Of a DNA stretch of 64,000 bases, positions 1 to 8,361 are shown piece after piece; the stretch's first letter is position 1, and each line of letters starts with the position of its first letter. Location: the NCBI RefSeq assembly GCF_017355835.1, contig NZ_JAFEWF010000002.1, positions 503,538 to 567,537 on the forward strand, written 5' to 3'. The stretch comes from Desertivirga brevis (GTDB lineage Bacteria > Bacteroidota > Bacteroidia > Sphingobacteriales > Sphingobacteriaceae). Made by a program: the position numbers and the translations under genes. Below the pieces are notes generated by a model that had not been told where the DNA came from, did not search any database, and saw nothing but the letters and a program-made list of their open reading frames with translations.

Positions 1-1320
1 AGTGAGGCCCGGCATTTTTCTGAGAACCTCGACGGAAATTATTACGGTATTGGTGTTGAATATCAAATTTTAAATGATACCGTATTTGTTACGGCTGTTC
101 ATCCTGAAGGCCCTGCAGATAAGGCAGGTGTGAGGCCGGGAGACCAGGTTATTAAAGTTGCTAACAAGCTAATCGCCGGAAATCAAATTACTGCCGATAG
201 GGTGGTAGCTATGATTAAAGGCCGGCGTGGTTCAGAAGTAAACCTTCTGTTGAAACGAGGCGCAGAGCTGAAGCATGTGGGTGTGTTGCGAGATAAGATT
301 ACAGTTAGCAGTCTTGATGCTGGATATATGCTAACCGATAAGGTAGGTTATATTAAGATAAGTCGATTTGGAGCACACACCGACGAGGATTTTGTAGCAA
401 AAGGACAGCAAATGAAAAAGTCTGGAATGCAGGGTCTTATCCTTGATCTGCGGGGAAATGGGGGAGGATATTTAAACGCTGCTACAGGTTTAGCTGATGA
501 GTTTCTACCCGACAAAAAATTAATTGTTTATACAAGAGGAGAACACGAACCTCGCACTGATTACTTTGCAACTGAAAAAGGAATTTTTGAAAAGGGAAAA
601 CTAGTGGTTCTGATTGATGAGAACTCGGCTTCGGCAAGCGAGATTTTAGCTGGTGCAGTTCAGGATCTGGATCGGGGGACAATTGTGGGTAGACGTAGTT
701 TTGGAAAGGGACTTGTTCAGGAGCAATTTAACTTCGGTGATGGCTCAGCACTCAACCTAACGGTGGCCCGCTATTTTACACCCTCCGGCAGATCCATCCA
801 GAAACCTTATACAAAGGGTAGTGAAAAGTATTTTGAGGAGGTAACGCTGCGTTTGAAAAGTGGGGAGCTTGCAGGCAGGTATACCGATACCGTTAGAGAT
901 AAGCTTGGGATTTTTAAAACTTCGGCAGGTAGATTGATCTATGGAGGTGGTGGAATAACTCCCGATGTTTTTGTTCCGATAGATACAACTGCTTATAATG
1001 AACTGTTCTTTCTGTTGAATTCAAAAGGGATAATAACAGATTTTACATACAAACATTTTGTTCATCAAGTTCGTCCATCGTCTTTGGCGGAGTTCTTGAA
1101 AAACTTCTCTGTCTCTGAAGCTGATCTAAGGAAAATGCAGGCATTTGCTATTTCCAAAAAGGTAGATGTACATACAAATGATTTCATTCAGGCAAGACCC
1201 GCATTAACGCTGCAGATCCAGGCTCTGTTAGGGCGGTATTACTTTGGGGAGGAAGGGTTTTATCGGGTGAAAAACCGTTCAGATAAAACGGTAGCGAAAG
1301 CGTTAGAGGTACTGCAATGA
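1..1320 (+). CDS. S41 family C-terminal processing protease (5' truncated)
   Basis: The reading frame is open from the first base, so the N-terminus lies outside the window. What remains starts inside a PDZ domain (GIGVEY, then GPADKAGVRPGDQV around nt 49-150), which in this family gates substrate C-termini. The S41 catalytic core follows: LRGNGGG near nt 450-470, SASASEI at nt 625-645 containing the catalytic serine, and SFGKGLVQ at about nt 700-720 with the general-base lysine. CtpA/Prc-type enzymes trim periplasmic proteins and lipoproteins from their C-termini. About 200 residues follow the core; they may be a Bacteroidota-specific tail. The assignment to S41 is firm; the physiological substrate is unknown. 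Confidence 0.93.
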   Translation, partial: SEARHFSENLDGNYYGIGVEYQILNDTVFVTAVHPEGPADKAGVRPGDQVIKVANKLIAGNQITADRVVAMIKGRRGSEVNLLLKRGAELKHVGVLRDKITVSSLDAGYMLTDKVGYIKISRFGAHTDEDFVAKGQQMKKSGMQGLILDLRGNGGGYLNAATGLADEFLPDKKLIVYTRGEHEPRTDYFATEKGIFEKGKLVVLIDENSASASEILAGAVQDLDRGTIVGRRSFGKGLVQEQFNFGDGSALNLTVARYFTPSGRSIQKPYTKGSEKYFEEVTLRLKSGELAGRYTDTVRDKLGIFKTSAGRLIYGGGGITPDVFVPIDTTAYNELFFLLNSKGIITDFTYKHFVHQVRPSSLAEFLKNFSVSEADLRKMQAFAISKKVDVHTNDFIQARPALTLQIQALLGRYYFGEEGFYRVKNRSDKTVAKALEVLQ

Positions 1321-1374
1321 AGAGTTAATTAATAAGTAGATTGACAGATCGGGCCAATCTACTTAAGTTTTTGC

Positions 1375-1602
1375 TTATGGCTGATTAGTAATACCAGTAT
1401 CTCTTCTGGTAGATGCAGTATCTGCGTCACCAGGGCTGTTAGAAGACGTGTCTTTATTCAATTCGTTCTGAATAATATTTTCATTAGCCTTTCCGGCATT
1501 AATAGTGTCTTTGTCATCACTATCCGGATCCGAATCTCCCCTGAGATTACATGCGGTAAATACAGCTGCAGTTAAAGCGAATGCAATAAGTGTTTTCTTC
1601 AT
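1375..1602 (-). CDS. small Asp/Ser/Asn-rich lipoprotein
   Basis: A 75-residue protein. It starts with MKKTLIAFALTAAVFTAC, a lysine-positive signal peptide ending in a lipobox-like TAC, so it is probably lipidated at Cys18 and placed in the envelope. The mature part is short, acidic and low-complexity (DSDPDSDD, repeated Asp, Ser, Asn and Thr) with no domain I recognise. It lies 65 bp downstream of der on the same strand, but a small hairpin (nt 1643-1664) separates them, so co-transcription is uncertain. The signal peptide makes it a credible gene; no function can be offered. Confidence 0.65.
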   Translation of the reverse strand: MKKTLIAFALTAAVFTACNLRGDSDPDSDDKDTINAGKANENIIQNELNKDTSSNSPGDADTASTRRDTGITNQP

Positions 1603-1667
1603 AGTAGATTTGAAATATGTTTCGAGCTGTTACTGCCACTGCAGCAACAGCTGAAATTGTTGCTATT

Positions 1668-2969
1668 CTATTTCTGTCTGAAATATATTTGAATAGGAAC
1701 ACCGCTAAAATCAAAATGTTCTCTCAATTTATTTTCGAGAAAGCGCTTGTAAGGCTCTTTAATATATTGAGGTAGATTACAGAAGAAGGCAAACATTGGA
1801 GATGATCCATTAATCTGCGTGATATATTTAATCTTCACGTATTTACCTTTTAGAGAAGGCGGAGGGTAAGCTTCAATAATTGGAAGCATAACATCATTCA
1901 GCTTTGATGTCGGAATCTTCTTAAGCTTATTTTCAAAAACTTTTGATGCTGCTTCAATTGCTTTAAAAATTCTCTGTTTTTCCTGAACGGATGTGAATAT
2001 GATAGGGACATCGGAGAAAGGCGCTATTTTCTCTCTGATCTGCTCTTCAAAAACTTTGGTTGTCTTGTGGTTTTTTTCAATCAGGTCCCACTTATTCACC
2101 AGAATGACTGCCCCTTTTTTGTTTTTCTCGGCCAGGTGAAAAATGTTAATATCCTGGGATTCGAGCCCTTCAACCGCGTCGATCATTAGAATTACTACAT
2201 CGGCCTCTTCCAGTGCTTTTATTGTACGCATTACTGAATAGAACTCGATATTTTCCTTCACCTTGGTTTTCTTACGAAGACCCGCAGTGTCGATCAACAT
2301 AAATTCATGCCCGAACTGATTGTAGTGTATGTGAATAGAATCACGTGTTGTTCCCGCGATGGGGGTAACGATATTACGTTCTTTACCAACAAGTGCGTTG
2401 ATCAGCGAAGATTTTCCAACGTTCGGACGTCCTACGATCGCGTATTTAGGAAGTGTAGTTTCACCTGGTTCCGCTTCCTCGAAATGCTTTACAACCTCGT
2501 CTAATAGTTCTCCCGTCCCTGAACCTGTCATTGATGATATTCCATAGATCTCGCCTAAGCCAAAACTGTAGAACTCGTGGAGATCATTCACCAGCATATT
2601 GTTGTCGACTTTATTTGCAACCACAAAAACAGGTTTGTTGCTACGGCGAAGCAGATCTGCAATGCTATCATCCAAATCTGTTATACCAGTTGTTACGTCT
2701 GCCATGAACAGAATAACGGTTGCTTCTTCGATAGCGATTAACACTTGTTCCCGAATAGCGGCTTCAAAAACATCTTCGGAATTTGCTACGTAACCCCCAG
2801 TATCTATTACGGTAAATTGCTTCCCTATCCATTCGGCTACTCCGTAATGTCGGTCTCTTGTTACGCCACTAAAATCATCCACAATCGCTTTACGCGTTTC
2901 CGTTAAACGATTGAACAAGGTTGATTTACCTACATTCGGACGGCCTACTATTGCTACTATATTACTCAT
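1668..2969 (-). CDS. der: ribosome biogenesis GTPase Der (EngA)
   Basis: Der is an essential double-GTPase that binds the 50S subunit and acts in late ribosome assembly. The 433-residue protein shows both G domains in tandem: the first P-loop GRPNVGKST at residues 9-17 with NKVD near 119, and a second GRPNVGKSS near residue 180 with NKWD near 293. The remaining ~85 residues match the C-terminal KH-like domain. Length and layout are typical. The upstream neighbour on the same strand is era, another ribosome-assembly GTPase, 173 bp away. The ATG at 2969 gives the canonical N-terminus ([12 protein letters not shown]). Confidence 0.98.
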   Translation of the reverse strand: MSNIVAIVGRPNVGKSTLFNRLTETRKAIVDDFSGVTRDRHYGVAEWIGKQFTVIDTGGYVANSEDVFEAAIREQVLIAIEEATVILFMADVTTGITDLDDSIADLLRRSNKPVFVVANKVDNNMLVNDLHEFYSFGLGEIYGISSMTGSGTGELLDEVVKHFEEAEPGETTLPKYAIVGRPNVGKSSLINALVGKERNIVTPIAGTTRDSIHIHYNQFGHEFMLIDTAGLRKKTKVKENIEFYSVMRTIKALEEADVVILMIDAVEGLESQDINIFHLAEKNKKGAVILVNKWDLIEKNHKTTKVFEEQIREKIAPFSDVPIIFTSVQEKQRIFKAIEAASKVFENKLKKIPTSKLNDVMLPIIEAYPPPSLKGKYVKIKYITQINGSSPMFAFFCNLPQYIKEPYKRFLENKLREHFDFSGVPIQIYFRQK

Positions 2970-3142
2970 TTTAATTTACGGTTTTGGACTTCGAATTAGA
3001 GTTTATCCTGTAGCTCTTCTTCTGCATCCAATTTAAGCCTCATATGGGCTCTTTTCAAACAATATGATCAATTCATTCAATTCCGACTTGCAAAGATGAT
3101 CGACGTGCAAAAACGTAGATTCATAGCCAATCGTAATTTTTT

Positions 3143-4021
3143 CTAATCTTCGTATCCAAACCTTTTCAGATAATTCTTTTTGCTCCTCCAGTCGGGAATA
3201 ACTTTCACGAATAACTCCAGGAACACTTTCTTTTGAAGGAACTCTTCCATGTCTTTACGGGCATATGTTCCTACTCTTTTGAGCATCTCGCCAGCTTTGC
3301 CAATCAGGATATTCTTCTGTGAGTCACGTTCCACGATGATCTCCGCGCTGATCCGGTTTATGTTTGCCTCCTCTTTGAAAGAAGTAATAATAACTTCTGT
3401 ACTGTATGGAATCTCCTTTTCATAGATCTTGAAGATTTTTTCACGGATCATCTCCGAGACGAAGAAACGCTCATTTCTATCTGTCAGTGCATCTTTTTCA
3501 TAATAGGCCGGATGTTCAGGCAGATTTTCGATGATGAAGTCCATTACAGCGTTCACGTTGTATTCCTTTAGGGCAGAAACAGCAAACACAACTTTTGGAT
3601 TTAATGTGTTTTGCCAAAACTCAACCTTTGCTGAAACCAATTCCTGGTTTGATTTATCTATTTTGTTGATAATGACAGCCACGGGCGATAATGTACTTTT
3701 TAACTTTTCAATTACGTCTGTCTCATCATGTTTTTCATTTATGTCAGTAACAAGAAGGATAATATCAGCGTCAACAATAGAGTCATTTACCACTCCCATC
3801 ATACTCTCTTGTAAAGCATAATGAGGTTTGATTACCCCAGGCGTGTCTGAAAAGACTATTTGATAGTCATCCTCATTTACAATTCCTAATATCCTGTGGC
3901 GTGTGGTTTGTGCTTTTGGGGTGATAATAGACATCTTCTCACCTACCAATGCATTCATCAAAGTTGATTTACCTGCATTGGGCTTTCCAACAATACTGAC
4001 AAAACCTGCTTTATGCGACAT
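3143..4021 (-). CDS. era: GTPase Era
   Basis: Era binds the 3' end of 16S rRNA and couples 30S maturation to cell-cycle progress. The 292-residue protein has the G domain with P-loop GKPNAGKST at residues 12-20, DTPG near 58-61 and NKID near 119-122, then a C-terminal KH RNA-binding domain around residues 220-275 (ILIGKAGEMLKRVG and DMEEFLQKKVFLELFVKV). It is transcribed divergently from the tRNA cluster; the inverted repeat at 4042-4080 lies just upstream of its start, so both units may share a control region. No abnormality seen. Confidence 0.98.
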   Translation of the reverse strand: MSHKAGFVSIVGKPNAGKSTLMNALVGEKMSIITPKAQTTRHRILGIVNEDDYQIVFSDTPGVIKPHYALQESMMGVVNDSIVDADIILLVTDINEKHDETDVIEKLKSTLSPVAVIINKIDKSNQELVSAKVEFWQNTLNPKVVFAVSALKEYNVNAVMDFIIENLPEHPAYYEKDALTDRNERFFVSEMIREKIFKIYEKEIPYSTEVIITSFKEEANINRISAEIIVERDSQKNILIGKAGEMLKRVGTYARKDMEEFLQKKVFLELFVKVIPDWRSKKNYLKRFGYED

Positions 4022-4040
4022 AAAAAATTTTTAAAAAAGA

Positions 4041-4072
4041 TTTGGAGTACAAAGAAACGAAATATATCTTTG
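4041..4072 (+). promoter_or_regulatory. Bacteroidota promoter of the tRNA-fMet/Glu unit
   Basis: TTTG at 4041-4044 and TAtcTTTG at 4065-4072 are separated by 20 bp, the -33/-7 arrangement recognised by the Bacteroidota primary sigma factor. Transcription would begin near 4079, about 55 bp before the first tRNA. Both elements lie inside an imperfect inverted repeat (4042-4054 with 4068-4080, 12 of 13 pairs). Confidence 0.7.
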
Positions 4073-4132
4073 CACTCCAATTCGGGAGGTGAGTATTTGT
4101 GAAGAAAGCATTAAAAAACGAATTGTATAGAG

Positions 4133-4205
<73 letters not shown>

Positions 4206-4235
4206 CCGAAGGAGTTGAAAAGACACTCTGAAAAT

Positions 4236-4307
4236 GGTCCATTCGTCTAGGGGTTAGGACGCAAGATTTTCATTCTTGAAACAGGGGTTCGATTCCCCTA
4301 TGGACTA
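4236..4307 (+). tRNA. tRNA-Glu (TTC), copy 1
   Basis: A 72-nt cloverleaf. The anticodon stem-loop is CAAGA TTTTCAT TCTTG, giving anticodon TTC. The acceptor stem GGTCCAT/ATGGACT pairs fully, with a G-T wobble at 1-72. CCA is not encoded. Confidence 0.95.
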
Positions 4308-4353
4308 CAGGATTAAAGGCTTCAGCTATTGAAGTCGATGATTGAAATAACAG

Positions 4354-4426
<73 letters not shown>

Positions 4427-4456
4427 CCGAAGGAGTTGAAAAGACACTCTGAAAAT

Positions 4457-4528
4457 GGTCCATTCGTCTAGGGGTTAGGACGCAAGATTTTCATTCTTGA
4501 AACAGGGGTTCGATTCCCCTATGGACTA
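4457..4528 (+). tRNA. tRNA-Glu (TTC), copy 2
   Basis: Appears identical to the copy 221 bp upstream; anticodon TTC in a CAAGA/TCTTG stem. Confidence 0.95.
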
Positions 4529-4574
4529 CAGGATTAAAGGCTTCAGCTATTGAAGTCGATGATTGAAATAACAG

Positions 4575-4647
<73 letters not shown>

Positions 4648-4677
4648 CCGAAGGAGTTGAAAAGACACTCTGAAAAT

Positions 4678-4749
4678 GGTCCATTCGTCTAGGGGTTAGG
4701 ACGCAAGATTTTCATTCTTGAAACAGGGGTTCGATTCCCCTATGGACTA
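4678..4749 (+). tRNA. tRNA-Glu (TTC), copy 3
   Basis: Third copy; the last tRNA of the unit, 11 bp before the terminator hairpin. Confidence 0.95.
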
Positions 4750-4760
4750 CGAAAATTACA

Positions 4761-4789
4761 AGCGAAACTGTCAAGTTTCGCTTTTTTTG
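4761..4789 (+). terminator. rho-independent terminator of the tRNA unit
   Basis: A perfect 9-bp stem AGCGAAACT / AGTTTCGCT with a GTCA loop, followed by a run of T. It is the only terminator in the cluster. Confidence 0.9.
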
Positions 4790-4873
4790 TTTACCCTCCG
4801 ACCCAGCTCTTTAATCCAAGCTTCCATCTCCAAAAATTTATTAACTTTTTCTTTGTTTTTTTGTTAGCTAGCA

Positions 4874-5182
4874 ATGTATCTCGTTCAGATTCTTTTGCCT
4901 GTATATAATAATGTCTCAGAGGAGTTTTCATCCAGCTACTTTTCGGTTGTGAGAAAAGAACTTGCCGATAAGTTTGGAGGGATTACTACTTATACCCGCT
5001 CACCTGCAATAGGGCTTTGGAAGGAAAATGATAATAAAATCGTTAGAGATGAGATTGTGATCTTTGAGCTTATGGTACAGGAGGTAGATTATGAATGGTG
5101 GCGAGGTTATAAATCGAAGTTAGAGGATTTGTTTGAGCAGGAATCTATAATGGTGCGGTCCTGGCCAGTTACTCTTGTGTAA
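4874..5182 (+). CDS. uncharacterised 102-residue protein
   Basis: I do not recognise this protein. It is soluble, with no signal peptide or membrane segment, and has mixed alpha/beta-like composition (VQILLPVYNN at the start, VIFELMVQEVDYEWW near residue 70). The aromatic and charged pattern and an ATG start make a real gene likely. It stands alone between the tRNA terminator and a convergent small gene. The compact two-strand/helix look would fit a ferredoxin-like fold, but that is speculation. Confidence 0.65.
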   Translation: MYLVQILLPVYNNVSEEFSSSYFSVVRKELADKFGGITTYTRSPAIGLWKENDNKIVRDEIVIFELMVQEVDYEWWRGYKSKLEDLFEQESIMVRSWPVTLV

Positions 5183-5218
5183 GATAACTGAACAGGAAAG
5201 GCGCAAGTACAAGGGGCT

Positions 5219-5473
5219 CTAACCCATCTGCTCTTTTATAATGGCTTTCAATCCTTCATATATAAATGAACTGGCACTACTGTTCTCAGATTCCGAATTT
5301 GTACCATCTTCCTCGTTTGATTCTAATATCTTTTGCAATTCCTCTTTCGATGCTGAAAGAATTATAGTTTCGCCACTCGCGTTAAAAGAATCTGTAGTGT
5401 GAGCGTTCAAGTTCAGATTTTGTATCAGGTTGTTCAAACATGTAGCGTATTTGGGTGATAATTCAATGTGCAT
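5219..5473 (-). CDS. uncharacterised small acidic protein
   Basis: An 84-residue protein without signal peptide or membrane helix. The first 35 residues are Asn/Leu-rich and probably helical (CLNNLIQNLNLNAHT), followed by a Ser/Glu/Asn-rich linker (SNEEDGTNSESENSSASS) and a short C-terminal amphipathic helix. It is convergent with the 4874-5182 gene, with 36 bp between the stops. I find no family resemblance. It could be spurious, but its length and composition are compatible with a real gene. Confidence 0.45.
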   Translation of the reverse strand: MHIELSPKYATCLNNLIQNLNLNAHTTDSFNASGETIILSASKEELQKILESNEEDGTNSESENSSASSFIYEGLKAIIKEQMG

Positions 5474-5719
5474 TTTGTGTTCAGTTTTCTAGTAAAAAAA
5501 ATGAGAATGGGCCGTCGATCAGAATATCCTGCTTTGTACGGCAAATTAATTTTGGAAAAAAATTAACAATAGCGAAATAAACAATCTTCTTCCAATGGAT
5601 TTTGCTTATTAATCCCCTTGTATTGCATAAAACACCTTTAGTAAAAAGGGTGATTTACCCAATTGTAGCATTTAATTCTTCAGCGTAATTTCAACAACAA
5701 TTCAACACCGGTAAAGTTT

Positions 5720-6442
5720 ATGGAATTTCCATCAGAAACAAGCCACGCTAAAAACGTAAGCAATTTCGGAAGTTTGCTTGTAAGCATTGAGGTGCTGGGT
5801 AATTTGTATAACCCCGGAAAAGAAGGGTTAAAATTAGTGCATCTTAAGACACTGCACAGACAGGGAAAAAGTGTAATGCAAGGAGTTGCTTTATCTTTAG
5901 GTGTATATGCAGCAGCAGTAGAATCGAGAAGAAAGGCATGGGAAGGAATAGATAGTTTGGCGAAGCGTATTCTTGATGTGTATGAAAAGTCTGAGGAGGA
6001 GTCTTCAAAGACAAGCTCTCTTTCAACTTTATTGAACCAGGTAAAGGGAGATAGTGGGTCATTTGCGGAGCATGTAACCGTGCAACAGGGGTTGAAGTTT
6101 AATGCTTTACTTTCTCGTCTTTCATTCGAAGAGCGACTTGACAGCTTTGAGGAATTAATTTCGATGATATCTGAAAGTTCAGTAGGAGCTTCTGAGCGTG
6201 GTCTGCTTCTGATTACGTCACTTCACGCACTACAGTCGAACTTCCGGTCAAAAAATATAAATGTAAAGCTTGCAGAGGCAGCTCTTAATACAGCAAGATA
6301 CAACAGAGATGTTTTACTGTACAAGCAGGAGAATAACCTGGTATCCGTAGCCGAAGAAGTGAAAGATTATATAAAAAATACTTTAGGTCCTTCATTCTCG
6401 CAATACATGCAGATAATGGACATGACTTTTATACCAAGTTAA
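5720..6442 (+). CDS. uncharacterised helical 240-residue protein
   Basis: No recognised domain. The protein is predicted to be almost all helix, with heptad-like Leu/Ala spacing and no signal peptide; a mildly hydrophobic stretch (VMQGVALSLGVYAAAV, about residues 52-67) is too short for a confident membrane helix. It is a monocistronic unit: the preceding gene is on the other strand, and a clear terminator (6467-6495) follows 25 bp after the stop. Length, composition and terminator support a real gene. A coiled-coil or structural role is possible but cannot be shown. Confidence 0.65.
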   Translation: MEFPSETSHAKNVSNFGSLLVSIEVLGNLYNPGKEGLKLVHLKTLHRQGKSVMQGVALSLGVYAAAVESRRKAWEGIDSLAKRILDVYEKSEEESSKTSSLSTLLNQVKGDSGSFAEHVTVQQGLKFNALLSRLSFEERLDSFEELISMISESSVGASERGLLLITSLHALQSNFRSKNINVKLAEAALNTARYNRDVLLYKQENNLVSVAEEVKDYIKNTLGPSFSQYMQIMDMTFIPS

Positions 6443-6466
6443 GACGTTTACCTAAACCGCTTCACT

Positions 6467-6495
6467 AAAAAACCGCAAATCCTTGCGGTTTTTTT
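6467..6495 (+). terminator. rho-independent terminator
   Basis: Stem AACCGCAA / TTGCGGTT (6471-6478 with 6483-6490), loop ATCC, extended by flanking A and T runs. It ends the 5720-6442 transcript. Confidence 0.85.
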
Positions 6496-6767
6496 ATTTG
6501 CTCTTATTTTTTCTTACTACTTATTCCTGGCTTCAGTAGTGTTTCTCCAGCTTTAATTACTAAGGGAAGTTTATACTTTAGAAATGCTAAGTTTCATTTA
6601 AGCTAAATCAACTTTTAGCTTATTCAATGAAGAGTTTTATGTGCAGAAAGATTTTTCGCGTTTTTTTTTAAAAAATTAAAACAAATAACATAAATTCGTG
6701 CCGAAGATTATTGAATTTGTTATTTCAATACCAAAAGTTTAATAAAATTATTCTCAAACACTAAAAA
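6496..6767. other. AT-rich intergenic region upstream of the GSII gene, with two inverted repeats
   Basis: No ORF of note. Two short perfect inverted repeats are visible: TAAGCTAAA / TTTAGCTTA (6599-6607 with 6614-6622) and TATTGAA / TTCAATA (6709-6715 with 6724-6730), the latter about 40 bp before the start codon. They may be operator sites or RNA hairpins for glutamine synthetase control. I could not place a convincing TTTG/TAnnTTTG promoter. Confidence 0.4.
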
Positions 6768-7778
6768 ATGGCGGCAAAATTAGAGTACATCTGGCTTGAT
6801 GGTTACAAACCGACTCAAAGCCTTCGTAGCAAAACAAAAATTGAAAAAGATTTCAGCGGAAAGTTAGAGGATTGCCCAATGTGGAGCTTTGACGGTTCTT
6901 CAACTGAGCAGGCACCAGGTGGTTCTTCTGACTGTCTTTTAAAACCAGTTTTTATTTGCCCGGATCCTCAGCGTAAAGAAGGGTATTTGGTAATGTGTGA
7001 AGTATTAAACGCAGATGGCACTCCTCACGAAAGCAATGGCCGTGCTCTTATCGAAGACGATGATAATGACTTCTGGTTTGGTTTTGAGCAAGAATACTTC
7101 TTGTGGGATGATGAAACTAACAAACCTCTTGGTTTCCCTGCAGGTGGTTACCCAGCTCCACAGGGCCCATACTACTGTTCAGTAGGTGCTAAAAATGCTT
7201 TTGGAAGAGAAATTGTAGAAGAGCATTTAGATGCTTGCTTAGAAGCAGGTCTTAACGTTGAAGGAATCAATGCTGAGGTTGCTGCAGGACAGTGGGAATT
7301 CCAAATCTTCTCTAAAGGAGCTAAAGATTGTGGTGATCAGATCTGGATTGGCCGCTATTTATTAGAAAGAATTGGTGAGAAATACGGAGTATCTATCAAC
7401 TGGCATTGTAAACCACTTGGTCAATTAGACTGGAACGGTTCTGGAATGCATGCTAACTTCTCTAATACTTTATTAAGAACTGCTGGTAGTGAGGCGATTT
7501 TCACAAAAGTTTGTGAAGCTTTCCGTCCGGTAGTAAAAGAGCATATCGACGTTTACGGTGCTGATAACGACCAGCGTTTAACTGGTAAACACGAAACGGC
7601 TTCTATCCATGATTTCTCTTATGGAGTTTCTGACCGTGGTGCTTCTATCCGTATCCCTGTTCAGGTTCCTAAATGGGGCTGGAAAGGTTACTTAGAAGAT
7701 CGCCGTCCAAACTCTGCGGCAGATCCATATAAAGTAGCTGCTCGTATCATTAAAACTGTTAAATCTGTTCAGGCTTAA
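6768..7778 (+). CDS. glutamine synthetase, GSII (eukaryotic-like) type
   Basis: Makes glutamine from glutamate, ammonia and ATP. The 336-residue length is that of the short GSII class, not the ~470-residue bacterial GSI. Visible motifs: LDGYKPTQSLRSKT and WSFDGSSTEQA in the beta-grasp N-terminus, FGFEQEY (metal/glutamate site, near residue 105), NGSGMHANFS (ATP/ammonia region, near 225), and GVSDRGASIRIP near 285. The familiar GSI adenylylation site is absent, as expected for GSII, so control by adenylyltransferase is not expected. It is monocistronic with its own strong terminator. A second, longer GS-family gene lies 0.6 kb downstream and probably has a different substrate. Confidence 0.95.
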   Translation: MAAKLEYIWLDGYKPTQSLRSKTKIEKDFSGKLEDCPMWSFDGSSTEQAPGGSSDCLLKPVFICPDPQRKEGYLVMCEVLNADGTPHESNGRALIEDDDNDFWFGFEQEYFLWDDETNKPLGFPAGGYPAPQGPYYCSVGAKNAFGREIVEEHLDACLEAGLNVEGINAEVAAGQWEFQIFSKGAKDCGDQIWIGRYLLERIGEKYGVSINWHCKPLGQLDWNGSGMHANFSNTLLRTAGSEAIFTKVCEAFRPVVKEHIDVYGADNDQRLTGKHETASIHDFSYGVSDRGASIRIPVQVPKWGWKGYLEDRRPNSAADPYKVAARIIKTVKSVQA

Positions 7779-7799
7779 TCTTAACAGACAATAAATATT

Positions 7800-7832
7800 A
7801 AATCCCCTGGAGTTCCTCCAGGGGATTTTTTG
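7800..7832 (+). terminator. rho-independent terminator after the GSII gene
   Basis: A perfect 12-bp stem (AATCCCCTGGAG / CTCCAGGGGATT) with a TTC loop and a T run. It may also serve the convergent gene ending at 7849. Confidence 0.92.
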
Positions 7833-7848
7833 GTTTTAGAGAATTTGT

Positions 7849-8256
7849 TTAAGCCTTGTTTTCTAAGTATCTAAGGTAGTTTCCTCCCTCAATTTTTGTT
7901 TTACTGGAAGTGGGATGAACATAAATATAGCTATAGCATTGAACAGCACCATCCGTAGTACTTACCTCTATAATAATTCTTTCGTATTCACAATTAGCCT
8001 CTCCCAAGCCCTCATAGTCGTCAAGTGTTTCGAGTATTTGATCCGGGTCATTCATTTTGAAAATCTTACCAAAAACAAACTCGTCCTTATCATAATTGAT
8101 TACAGCGCCTGGATAAGCTCCCAGATCAAAAAGTTCTCCGGGAAACTTTCCTGGACTACACAATGTGGCATTCTCCAAAAGGAACCGAGCGTACATGTTT
8201 TCCGGTAACAGCAAAGTACCGTATACAAATAGAAGTTGAGTTACATGCTTTTCCAT
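7849..8256 (-). CDS. gamma-glutamylcyclotransferase-like (AIG2/GGCT family) protein
   Basis: The chosen start (ATG at 8256) gives MEKHVTQLLFVYGTLL, placing the family glycine-loop motif VYGTL near residue 10. The frame is open to 8334, but that extension is basic, family-atypical and overlaps the probable divergent control region. The likely catalytic glutamate is in LDDYEG, with the usual downstream tyrosine/arginine (YERIII). Members release 5-oxoproline from gamma-glutamyl amides and amines; BtrG of butirosin biosynthesis is one that removes a gamma-glutamyl protecting group. It lies divergently from a PuuA/GlnT-like ligase only 105 bp away, suggesting opposite steps on gamma-glutamyl compounds. 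The substrate is inferred only. Confidence 0.85.
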   Translation of the reverse strand: MEKHVTQLLFVYGTLLLPENMYARFLLENATLCSPGKFPGELFDLGAYPGAVINYDKDEFVFGKIFKMNDPDQILETLDDYEGLGEANCEYERIIIEVSTTDGAVQCYSYIYVHPTSSKTKIEGGNYLRYLENKA

Positions 8257-8361
8257 CACCCTTAAGATATCAAATAATTTGCAGACAGCCGTCTTCAATT
8301 TGCTCTTCAAATAGATTATATTTAGCAGATTCAAGCGCTCGTTAGCAATAAATGTAATGCA

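Noticed and set aside
6496..6767. Glutamine-type riboswitch before the GSII gene
   Set aside because: The inverted repeats are short and do not match the known glutamine aptamer as far as I can judge by eye.
8257..8334. N-terminal extension of the GGCT-like protein
   Set aside because: The extra 26 residues are basic and not family-like; the inner ATG places VYGTL at its usual position and leaves room for a divergent promoter.
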